Shown here: piece by piece, positions 14,743 to 20,943 of the stretch | How the letters are laid out: the number at the start of each line of letters is the position of its first letter | How positions within the stretch are numbered: position 1 is the first letter of the stretch | IMG/VR virus record: IMGVR_UViG_3300042301_003072 | Coordinates: 1 to 49,717 of that record | Strand: one strand, 5' to 3' | DNA from: a virus | Length of the DNA: 49,717 nucleotides | Program-made: the position numbers and the translations under genes | Notes under the pieces: generated by a model | Told to the model about the DNA's origin: nothing | Database searches by the model: none | What the model saw: the letters and a program-made list of their open reading frames with translations, nothing else

Positions 14743-15174
14743 TTAGTCCTCAACGGTGGTGTCATTGACTTCTAGGTCATAACTTTCAATGCTGAAACTT
14801 TCTGACCAATTGGTTTCAATGCTGACTTCAAAGGAAGAATATGAAAGGTCGTCCCAATCGTAGCCTCGTGGTGCTTTGACGGTCATAGTGCCAGAGATAG
14901 AGACGCTTACTTCTTTCTCTACTTCGGTGTCAATGCCCATAATCTCGGCAACTCGTTCTGCCTCAATGCTGTCCCACTCGTCATCAAGGTATTCCTCTAA
15001 CTGTTCCACCTTGCTTTCTAGTTCGGTCAGCGTGGCAGTGGTGCGAGTTCGCCAGAAGTTAGCAGTTTCTAACTGCTTGGTTAGTGTTTCGTTTTCAGCA
15101 GTTAGTTCCTCAATGGACTTTGGCTGTGGTTCGGTTGGTTCGGTTGGTTCTGGTGTTTCGTTGATTTCAGACAT
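14743..15174 (-). CDS. Coiled-coil protein with C-terminal beta motif
   Basis: 143 residues. Acidic Pro/Glu/Thr-rich N-terminus, a heptad-like coiled coil at about 20-68, then the VSVSISGTMTV segment shared with 14419 and an acidic C-terminus. It probably forms oligomers. Similar small proteins occur in other actinophages; role unknown. Confidence 0.65.
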   Translation of the reverse strand: MSEINETPEPTEPTEPQPKSIEELTAENETLTKQLETANFWRTRTTATLTELESKVEQLEEYLDDEWDSIEAERVAEIMGIDTEVEKEVSVSISGTMTVKAPRGYDWDDLSYSSFEVSIETNWSESFSIESYDLEVNDTTVED

Positions 15175-15251
15175 TTTGTCTCCTCGGATATTGGTTGAGT
15201 GTGGGGGTAGATAGGAACAACTAGGAAGACCTGCCTACCCCTCACATCTCA

Positions 15252-15332
15252 ATTCTTACATTTATTTAGAGGTAAGTCAAATCGGGGTGGGCGGTAATCT
15301 TCTAATTGTTTTATTTTGTTTTTATTAATTTT
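15252..15332 (-). promoter_or_regulatory. Expression cassette, copy 21
   Basis: Serves 14743. -35 TTTGAC at 15281-15276, 18-nt spacer, -10 AAGAAT at 15257-15252. Long leader hairpin ending at 15245, with GTGGGGGTAG at 15201-15210 pairing to CTACCCCTCAC at 15235-15245. Confidence 0.85.
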
Positions 15333-15389
15333 TTGAAACGCAGGTTTGTTGAGCAGTTTATACACTTGCTCAGGTGTCCGAGGTGGCTT

Positions 15390-15611
15390 TTAGTAAAGTG
15401 GGGTTTCGCAACCGAAACAGAAGTGCTCGGTTTCTTCTGTTAGTTGGTGGAATACATCTTCGCTGACATAAATACTTAGGGTGTCATTTGAATAGTTTTT
15501 TCCGTATTCAAAGTCGGTTATGCCTAAATCTTTTAGCCAAGCGAATACGCAATCTACGCACCCGACCCAAGCGTCGTCATTAGTTCCGACTTCCCACAGG
15601 TCTTTACTCAT
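15390..15611 (-). CDS. Hypothetical protein with CxxC pairs
   Basis: 73 residues from the ATG at 15611, which overlaps the last codons of 15604. CVDC near residue 18 and CFGC near the C-terminus give a possible split zinc site. Last gene of a three-gene overlapping operon. Function unknown. Confidence 0.6.
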   Translation of the reverse strand: MSKDLWEVGTNDDAWVGCVDCVFAWLKDLGITDFEYGKNYSNDTLSIYVSEDVFHQLTEETEHFCFGCETPLY

Positions 15612-15885
15612 CTTCTTCGCTCCACTCTTTTTCCACTTCGTCAATTGCCTCTTGTAGTTTTTCGGCTGCGTCGTGGACAAAGTTGTAGAACTCTAAGATG
15701 TGGTCTAGTTCTTCTTGGATATCGTTAGCAATTCTGCTCCACGCCTCCGTTAGAACATCTGGGTCATCTGGCATCTTGTCCAGAAACTTAGCAGTATGCT
15801 TTTTGTCAAACCAAGTGATAATAAGAGCATCTTCACTTGGGTAGTAGTCGTAGTTCAGCATACGCAAGATGTCTTCTATTTTCAT
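15604..15885 (-). CDS. Hypothetical acidic helical protein
   Basis: 93 residues with a long acidic helical second half. The ATG overlaps the stop of 15882 (ATGA), with GGAGG upstream inside that gene. Function unknown. Confidence 0.6.
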   Translation of the reverse strand: MKIEDILRMLNYDYYPSEDALIITWFDKKHTAKFLDKMPDDPDVLTEAWSRIANDIQEELDHILEFYNFVHDAAEKLQEAIDEVEKEWSEEDE

Positions 15886-16136
15886 AGCACTACCTCCTTG
15901 CTTAGTGTTGCGTCTCCCATTATTTTTGCCTCTACTTCGGCAATAACATAGTTCATTTGGATTAGCAAAGACTTAGCGTCTGCTAGGGTTAGGTGCTGGG
16001 TTATGCTAGACAGAATATTACAATCTGCTAGGTGTGTGCTGATGTTCATAGAAATCATTGTGTTATCTGCCATATAATCTGACCCAACTCTTTCATAGAC
16101 ACTGATGTTTAGTGATGTTGCTTGTCTTTCTAACAT
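15882..16136 (-). CDS. Hypothetical protein, 84 residues
   Basis: First gene of a three-gene overlapping operon. Beta-rich N-terminus, then a helix. No recognised domain. Confidence 0.6.
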   Translation of the reverse strand: MLERQATSLNISVYERVGSDYMADNTMISMNISTHLADCNILSSITQHLTLADAKSLLIQMNYVIAEVEAKIMGDATLSKEVVL

Positions 16137-16174
16137 TTTTACTCCTCGGTTATTTGTGGTAGTTCCACACTACA

Positions 16175-16254
16175 ATTCTTATACGAACTTTACACGAAGT
16201 CAAATTGAGGAAATCGTAATCTTCTAATTGTTTCTTTTTGTTTTTATTAATTTT
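16175..16254 (-). promoter_or_regulatory. Expression cassette, copy 22
   Basis: Serves the operon 15882-15604-15390. -35 TTTGAC at 16204-16199, 18-nt spacer, -10 AAGAAT at 16180-16175. Hairpin 16168-16156 (GTGG/CCAC). Confidence 0.85.
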
Positions 16255-16299
16255 TTGAAACGGCAGAAAGCAGTAGCCATTTCTGACTACTGCCTTTTG

Positions 16300-16656
16300 T
16301 TATCCGTAGAGAACCTCACCGAAGAAAGCAAGTTGTAGCAATCCGTCTGACACGCAAGCGTCAGGGTCTTCCAAGTCCCACGCTGAACCACAATGTTCGT
16401 AGCCCTCGGTTAGAGCAATGCTGTAAGCCTTAGCCAAGTCTTCAATGGTTATGGTCTTGCTTACTTCATTACAGCCTACTTCGTCTGGGTCTTGGAAAGT
16501 TAGAACGAACTTGCCCTCGCCAATGATGTTCCAATCTGCTCCGTCAGGATATTCCAACCTTGTCCACCAAGGCATATATTCCCAACCTCCTCCGAGAGTT
16601 GCCTCCCAGAGTTCTTGCCTATCAACTGAAACATTGATGTTGATTTTGTCTTCCAT
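16300..16656 (-). CDS. Conserved phage hypothetical, 118 residues
   Basis: Start at 16656, overlapping the TAA of 16656-16961. It begins INVSVDRQELWEATLGGGW, then WNIIGEGKFVLTFQDPDE and later SDGLLQLAFFGEVLYG, a pattern I recognise from many phages of different hosts. The C-terminal FGEV(L/I)YG is characteristic. Function unknown. Confidence 0.7.
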   Translation of the reverse strand: MEDKININVSVDRQELWEATLGGGWEYMPWWTRLEYPDGADWNIIGEGKFVLTFQDPDEVGCNEVSKTITIEDLAKAYSIALTEGYEHCGSAWDLEDPDACVSDGLLQLAFFGEVLYG

Positions 16657-16961
16657 TATTCCTCTTCTTCGCTTTCGCATAGAGCGCCACATTCGTAGCA
16701 GTGGTAAGCCCCAAACAAAGACCAATAGCCAGCGTGTTTTCCTGCGATTGCTAGGCTACCAACTTTGTAGGTTTTTTCATCCTCGTCATACCAGACAAGT
16801 TCTTTGGAGCAGTTGCCACAGATTTCCCAAGAGAAGATTTCGTGGCAACCATTCCAACCTTGATACTTGTCGTCGGTTTGAGCGCAGGTGTCGGAGCAGT
16901 AGTAGTTTCTATCTACTACCTGCCCGTCTTTGTCGTCAATGTCTATTAGATGTGCTGACAT
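16656..16961 (-). CDS. Cys-rich zinc-binding hypothetical protein
   Basis: 101 residues with CSDTC, CGNCSKE and CYECGALC motifs, so multiple zinc sites are likely. Acidic C-terminus ESEEEE, whose codons act as the ribosome-binding site for 16300. Function unknown. Confidence 0.65.
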   Translation of the reverse strand: MSAHLIDIDDKDGQVVDRNYYCSDTCAQTDDKYQGWNGCHEIFSWEICGNCSKELVWYDEDEKTYKVGSLAIAGKHAGYWSLFGAYHCYECGALCESEEEE

Positions 16962-17125
16962 TATTTATCTTTCCAATACTCGTCAATGGCAATCATACTT
17001 TCTAGGTCGCTAATGCGCCCCTCTATCAAAGCCCAGATAGACATTGAGAACTTGTGCTCACAGGTTTCTAGGATTTCATAATCCTTTTGTAGTTGAGCGA
17101 GTTCTGCTTTGTGTTCTTCCAACAT
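16961..17125 (-). CDS. Small helical protein, 54 residues
   Basis: Predicted to be one long amphipathic helix or a helical hairpin. TAATG overlap with 16656. First gene of a three-gene operon behind cassette copy 23. Function unknown. Confidence 0.6.
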   Translation of the reverse strand: MLEEHKAELAQLQKDYEILETCEHKFSMSIWALIEGRISDLESMIAIDEYWKDK

Positions 17126-17165
17126 TTTTACTCCTCGTTATTTTTTGTGGTGTTTCCACATTACC

Positions 17166-17247
17166 AACTTTACACGAACTTTACACGAAGTCAAGTTGAT
17201 TGTCGTGGTAATCTTCTTGTTGTTGTTTTTTGTTTTTATTAATTTTT
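17166..17247 (-). promoter_or_regulatory. Expression cassette, copy 23
   Basis: Serves 16961-16656-16300. -35 CTTGAC at 17195-17190, 18-nt spacer, -10 AAAGTT at 17171-17166. Hairpin 17159-17147 (GTGG/CCAC). The gap between GATTAC and -35 is 12 nt here instead of 11. Confidence 0.8.
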
Positions 17248-17317
17248 ACAGCAACAACAAAGCCCCCAATCCAAACTCTCGGTCTGGTTTATTGGGGGCT
17301 GTGTTGTTTAGAGATAA

Positions 17318-17638
17318 CTATGCTGTGCGAATATAGTCATACTCGGTGGTTCGCAAGGTTTCTGCGTATGCGTCTGGAAACTTCTCTTTTAGCAAGTCTC
17401 GGTCAAACGAAGTGTTGGTGCTGGCGATAAGAGTGTAGGCTTTGATTTTGCCAAAGAACCCTTTTGTCTTACCTGCTGGTAGAGCAGAACGAAGAATTGC
17501 CTCGGCTTGTGCCTTGCGTTCCTTAGCGTCTTTCTCGTCAGCCTTAGCCTGAATAAAGTCAGCGTGGGCTTTCTTTACCTTGGCACTTGTGATGATAACT
17601 GCGTCATCTGGCAGTTCTGATGCGTTGTCGTTAGACAT
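17318..17638 (-). CDS. Hypothetical coiled-coil protein, 106 residues
   Basis: Alanine/lysine-rich helix at about 20-50, then a glycine-containing turn and an FDRDLLKEKFPDAYAE segment near the C-terminus. Similar C-termini occur in small phage proteins, but no function is known. Single gene behind cassette copy 24. Confidence 0.6.
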   Translation of the reverse strand: MSNDNASELPDDAVIITSAKVKKAHADFIQAKADEKDAKERKAQAEAILRSALPAGKTKGFFGKIKAYTLIASTNTSFDRDLLKEKFPDAYAETLRTTEYDYIRTA

Positions 17639-17680
17639 AGTGTTTCTCCTTGTAGGATTGTTGAGTTGCCCTACAAGACA

Positions 17681-17760
17681 AATCTATATCATATAGATAG
17701 ATAAGTCAAGTTCGGAAAGAGGTAATCTTCTAATTGTTTATTTTTGTTTTTATTAATTTT
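17681..17760 (-). promoter_or_regulatory. Expression cassette, copy 24
   Basis: Serves 17318 and is the rightmost copy. -35 CTTGAC at 17710-17705, 18-nt spacer, -10 TAGATT at 17686-17681. This is the best match to the usual sigma-70 -10 and fixes the register of the others. Hairpin 17677-17649 (CTTGTAGG stem). Confidence 0.85.
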
Positions 17761-17778
17761 TTGAAACTGACAAAGAGA

Positions 17779-17886
17779 GAGCCCCCACCGAGCAACCAAT
17801 AACTCGGTGAGGGCTGGCAGAGTGGGAAACGAGGGAAAGGGAAACCACTCTGCGTTGGTGGTAAGTGGAAAGTGTCCTTACCTACC
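17779..17886 (-). terminator. Three consecutive hairpins after ssb
   Basis: Stem 17779-17814 (CACCGAG/CTCGGTG core), stem 17816-17854 (GCAGAGTGG with its complement) and stem 17858-17886 (GGTGGTAAG side) follow the ssb stop within 110 nt. None is followed by a good T-run on the minus strand, so they may protect the 3' end as much as terminate. Confidence 0.65.
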
Positions 17887-17890
17887 AAGT

Positions 17891-18319
17891 CTAAACTATT
17901 GCTGGTTCTTCGGTTGGAACGCTTACAGGTCTGATTACAGGCTTAGGCTCTACTAGCGTAGTTCTGGTGAAAGTAGATTGACCCCAGAATAAATCGTGTC
18001 CAAGTGTATTAGCCTCAATCTCAACAGAAGTGCCTGACCTTTCGCCATTATCCCAATCACGAACTCGTAGCGTTCCTGAAACGATAATCCTATCGCCTTT
18101 GCTGATTGAGGAAACAGCGTTTATCGCAAGAGTGCCGAAAGAGGTGATTGTGAACCAATTTGTATCAGCCTCAATCCACTCCATTTTCTTTGGGTCAAAT
18201 TTTTTGCTGGCACTTGCTAAACGGAAACTTGTGATGTCTATTCCGTCTGCTGTTTTTAGGTAGCGTGGTGTTGTAGCCACTAAGCCTGTTGTTGTGTAGG
18301 TTTGTCCTGCGTTGGTCAT
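17891..18319 (-). CDS. ssb: Single-stranded DNA-binding protein
   Basis: 142 residues with an OB-fold of the SSB type: an early TGLVATTPRYLKT strand, FRLAS, then ISKGDRIIVSGTLRVRDWDN and SVEIEANTLGHDL. It binds single-stranded DNA in replication and recombination. The C-terminus ends PTEEPAIV, an acidic-hydrophobic tip in place of the usual DDDIPF-type tail; such tips recruit partner proteins. It is the last gene of an eight-gene leftward operon. Confidence 0.85.
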   Translation of the reverse strand: MTNAGQTYTTTGLVATTPRYLKTADGIDITSFRLASASKKFDPKKMEWIEADTNWFTITSFGTLAINAVSSISKGDRIIVSGTLRVRDWDNGERSGTSVEIEANTLGHDLFWGQSTFTRTTLVEPKPVIRPVSVPTEEPAIV

Positions 18320-18519
18320 TTTAGTCCTTTTCGTCTGATTTGATTGAGGTCTATCGCTTGTTGTAGCGTTAGCGTTTGTAGTTCGGTGTCGGTTAGGCTG
18401 TGTGCTAACAACATTGTTGCTGTTTTGAGAACATTGTAGTAAGTGTCTGTTGCTACTGCTCCGTTAGATGTAATTAGATACAACTTGTCGTTTTTGTCGT
18501 AGAGTGCGTATTTCGCCAT
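18316..18519 (-). CDS. Hypothetical protein, 67 residues
   Basis: Small soluble protein; its stop overlaps the ssb start (ATGA), and GAAAGGAAA precedes its ATG. No recognised domain. Coupling to ssb suggests a DNA-metabolism role, but that is only context. Confidence 0.6.
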   Translation of the reverse strand: MAKYALYDKNDKLYLITSNGAVATDTYYNVLKTATMLLAHSLTDTELQTLTLQQAIDLNQIRRKGLK

Positions 18520-18545
18520 TGGTTTCCTTTCGTGCTATGTCCAGA

Positions 18546-18827
18546 CTACCCTACAAGTTCTAGTTCGTCAAATTCAAAGTCGCTGACATCAAGGGGTTCG
18601 TGAAATCTTATTCTAATTGTTGTTTTTTCTATTAATTTACTAACAGAGATGCCGAGCCCTACCGAGATACACTCCAAGATTTCAGAGGAGGCTTCTTTAC
18701 GACCTCGTTCTATCTCTGACAAGTAGCCGAGAGCCATACAGCCTTTTTCAGCAACCTCTCGCATACTAACTCCGAGTTCTTGCCTGGTCTCTCTAATAAC
18801 TTCGCCTAGTGCTGTTCTGAACTTCAT
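18546..18827 (-). CDS. ClgR-like HTH regulator
   Basis: 93 residues from the ATG at 18827. LGEVIRETRQELGVSMREVA, then ALGYLSEIERGRKEASSEIL and VGLGISVSKLIE, match the XRE domain of ClgR, the actinobacterial regulator of clp protease and stress genes. The phage protein keeps the DNA-binding region and has a short acidic C-terminal tail. It could regulate phage genes or the host ClgR regulon. The 3' half of the gene contains an A-rich stretch resembling the cassette block. Confidence 0.8.
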   Translation of the reverse strand: MKFRTALGEVIRETRQELGVSMREVAEKGCMALGYLSEIERGRKEASSEILECISVGLGISVSKLIEKTTIRIRFHEPLDVSDFEFDELELVG

Positions 18828-18829
18828 TT

Positions 18830-19090
18830 TTACTCGTTTCCGTAGATTAGGTCGGGCTCTTGCCCTGCTGGTTTGATTATTGGTGCTTTCCAAGTTCTAC
18901 TTGCCTCTGTTAGAACTTCGTAGAGCGCTCCGTCTAGGTCTCTTTCGCCTTCAACTGCCTCGTCGTCAGCCCAACGCCACTCTTGCGCCTCGCTATCCCA
19001 GATGTCCCCGTCCCCTACATCATAGGTTTCTACACGCCAACTGCTACTATCCTCGTCAAATACGAGGACATAGTGAAATTGTCTGCCCAT
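18830..19090 (-). CDS. Hypothetical acidic protein with EPDLIY tail
   Basis: 86 residues, Asp/Glu/Trp-rich. Near the C-terminus it reads QEPDLIYGNE, one of nine small proteins in this window with an EP(D/N)-hydrophobic-Tyr ending. No recognised domain. Confidence 0.6.
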   Translation of the reverse strand: MGRQFHYVLVFDEDSSSWRVETYDVGDGDIWDSEAQEWRWADDEAVEGERDLDGALYEVLTEASRTWKAPIIKPAGQEPDLIYGNE

Positions 19091-19473
19091 TATTTAGCAC
19101 TCCCATACACGACATCTTGCTCTGGCTCGGTTGCCTTAGGCGTAGGTTTTGAGTAATCCACTCCGTCGCAGGTATAGTCGCCTGTATCGGCATTGAGATA
19201 GACAGTTGGGCTATCTACCCAGCCCTCGTCAAATGTTTCGGCTCTATCTGCCCACATACCAAATGAACCTGAACCTGTGCCACCATAGCCACCGAGCACT
19301 ACCGAGAACTCGTGGAATATTTCGGCAACGATATAGTTGTCGCCAATCCTGCCTGTTTTTTCTATGACATTGTGGACAGCCTGTAAGTTGTCGCCACCTG
19401 ACCAATGCCCATACATCACTAGTAGATTTGTGTCTGTGTTGTTAGTAATAACAATAAGAGACCTGTCGCCCAT
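19090..19473 (-). CDS. Hypothetical protein with EQDVVY tail
   Basis: 127 residues. MGDRSLIVITNN with a central GGYGGTGSGSFGMWAD glycine-rich loop suggests a beta-rich enzyme-like fold, but no family is recognised. The C-terminus PEQDVVYGSAK carries the shared tail; the last codons hold the GGGAG that serves as ribosome-binding site for 18830. Confidence 0.6.
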   Translation of the reverse strand: MGDRSLIVITNNTDTNLLVMYGHWSGGDNLQAVHNVIEKTGRIGDNYIVAEIFHEFSVVLGGYGGTGSGSFGMWADRAETFDEGWVDSPTVYLNADTGDYTCDGVDYSKPTPKATEPEQDVVYGSAK

Positions 19474-19505
19474 TTTGATTTCCTTTCGTTAGGGTTAGTT
19501 AGAGT

Positions 19506-19877
19506 TTAGTCTGATTTGGTTGGTGGGTCAAGTAGGTCTCGTTCTTCACCACAGCCAGCACACTTTTTTTCGTAAGGCTCGCCTTGTACTTTGTAGTCAT
19601 ACTCGTAGCACTCATCACAACGCAGGTGTCCTAGTTCTGAGCTGGTAGCGTCAGCAAACGCCTCCCATATCTGCTCTAAGGCGTGGTTATCGCAAATCCT
19701 TTCAAACTCGGAAATGAGGTTATCCCACTCCCCTTTTCCTATGCTTTTATCTGGCTCGGGGCTGTTATAGACCTCAACATCTTCTTTGGTGTAGCAGTAA
19801 ATCCAAATCTTTTGGTCAGGGTCAGCCTCGGCAATCTTGGCTATCACTTCTGCCCACTCTTTCGCAGTTCTAATCAT
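19506..19877 (-). CDS. Hypothetical protein with C-terminal zinc ribbon
   Basis: 123 residues. N-terminal alpha/beta part, then CDECYEYDY and CAGCGEERDLL forming a CxxC...CxxC ribbon. It is paralogous to 19870, with the same layout and a similar CGEE(R/E)DLL end. Function unknown. Confidence 0.65.
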   Translation of the reverse strand: MIRTAKEWAEVIAKIAEADPDQKIWIYCYTKEDVEVYNSPEPDKSIGKGEWDNLISEFERICDNHALEQIWEAFADATSSELGHLRCDECYEYDYKVQGEPYEKKCAGCGEERDLLDPPTKSD

Positions 19878-20199
19878 TTAGTAAATCCTCCTCCTCGCCA
19901 CAATAACGACAAATAGTTTCTTGCTCATCTTCGTTAGTGTAGCACTCGTAGTCGTAAAGAGAGCAATGGTCGCAATAGACATTTTTCTTGTTGCCCTCAC
20001 TCATTACATCTGAAAGGTGGTCAGCAATATAGTCCCAATCGCCACCAAAGGTGTCAATGAAATATTCCCAATCTGTATCGTTTATTTCACAATCCTCAAC
20101 GAAATAGTCTGCGAGTTCGTCTTTGGTTGCCCAATGAGCCCAGACCCGACTTGTAGGGTCTAGTTTTTGTAAGACCTCAATGAAATCTTTGACCAACAT
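19870..20199 (-). CDS. Hypothetical protein with C-terminal zinc ribbon
   Basis: 109 residues. LQKLDPTSRVWAHWATKDEL followed by DTDWEYFI is a pattern known from phage proteins of unknown role. CDHC and CRYCGEEEDLL form the ribbon. Paralogue of 19506; the start immediately follows the stop of 20200. Confidence 0.65.
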   Translation of the reverse strand: MLVKDFIEVLQKLDPTSRVWAHWATKDELADYFVEDCEINDTDWEYFIDTFGGDWDYIADHLSDVMSEGNKKNVYCDHCSLYDYECYTNEDEQETICRYCGEEEDLLND

Positions 20200-20832
20200 C
20201 TAATACACCACATCTGGTTCAGGCTGGTCATTTTCCCGAGGGCAATCGTCATAGAACTCGTCAGGGTCGCCATTTACACAGCCCCAGCACTCTTTATCCT
20301 GTGCCTCGTAGTCAGCGTGGCTGTCTGGAATATCCCACTCTTTCGTGATTACCAACTCACCACCAGAGCCAGAGAGTTCAGCACCGAACCCTTGTTCTTC
20401 TTCCCAATGGATATCAAAGTTTAGGTCGGGGAACTGCTCTACCATAGCCTCAAATACAGGAGTGGCTGGCGACCACGCTGTCTCAAATGAGTAGCAGAGG
20501 TTAGTCTCTTCGTCTGTGAATATTGAGGAATTACAACTATCCCATTTTGTATCCCAATTTTCGTTGTTCCAATTATACCAATTGACAGGAGTGTCGCCTT
20601 TTTTCTCGCCACCTACCCAGCCACTCGTTCCGAAGTATTCGCCACTCTCTACTGCCTCTTGTGGTGGTGCTATGAAGTTCCAGAAAGAGAATACATCTTC
20701 ACTAGAATACTGAACCTTACCCTCTGCCTCGTCAAAACTTTCTGGGTGAGGCTTGCCAGCCTGTTCTTTGAATTGTGCGATTTGCTCTTTTGAGCCAGAG
20801 ATATTTACCGAAGTATAAACCCAATTTGGCAT
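20200..20832 (-). CDS. YubB/Api92-like (DUF1281) protein with EPDVVY tail
   Basis: 210 residues. MPNWVYTSVNISGS at the start, FWNFIAPP, WYNWNNENWDTKWD and FETAWSPATPVFEAM in order match the ferredoxin-like api92/YubB family of phages and plasmids, function unknown. A cysteine-containing C-terminal extension (CWGCVNG...DDCP) ends in PEPDVVY, the shared tail. First gene of the operon leading to ssb. Upstream TTGACA-N17-AAACTT may be its promoter. Confidence 0.75.
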   Translation of the reverse strand: MPNWVYTSVNISGSKEQIAQFKEQAGKPHPESFDEAEGKVQYSSEDVFSFWNFIAPPQEAVESGEYFGTSGWVGGEKKGDTPVNWYNWNNENWDTKWDSCNSSIFTDEETNLCYSFETAWSPATPVFEAMVEQFPDLNFDIHWEEEQGFGAELSGSGGELVITKEWDIPDSHADYEAQDKECWGCVNGDPDEFYDDCPRENDQPEPDVVY

Positions 20833-20886
20833 TTGATTTCCTTTCGTAGCCTATGTATCAAGTTTAGTGATTTGTGGGTTGGTGTC

Positions 20887-20939
20887 AAGTAGCCCGAGGC
20901 AAGAACAAGAAAGGTGAAATCTCGTCTCGGGCTACTTAG
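20887..20939. terminator. Hairpin terminator after the VWA gene
   Basis: About 12-bp stem (AAGTAGCCCGAG with its complement) between the VWA gene and the 20200 operon. Part of the following promoter (TTGACA) abuts it on the minus strand. Confidence 0.7.
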
Positions 20940-20943
20940 GTTG

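Noticed and set aside
3341-17760. WhiB7-type promoters
   Set aside because: WhiB7 sites are A/T-rich boxes a few bases upstream of the -35; here the A-rich block is about 26 nt or more upstream, so the phage WhiB cannot be assigned on this basis.
3341-17760. -35/-10 with a 13-nt spacer (TTTGAC and TATGAA)
   Set aside because: TATGAA is not kept in all copies, while an 18-nt register gives a -10 in every copy, including TAGATT, TAGTCT and AATACT; TATGA then supplies the TGn extension.
18608-18645. 25th cassette copy inside the ClgR-like gene
   Set aside because: The A-rich block similarity is real but partial, encodes conserved-looking protein and lacks a promoter at the right distance; it may be a relic or chance.
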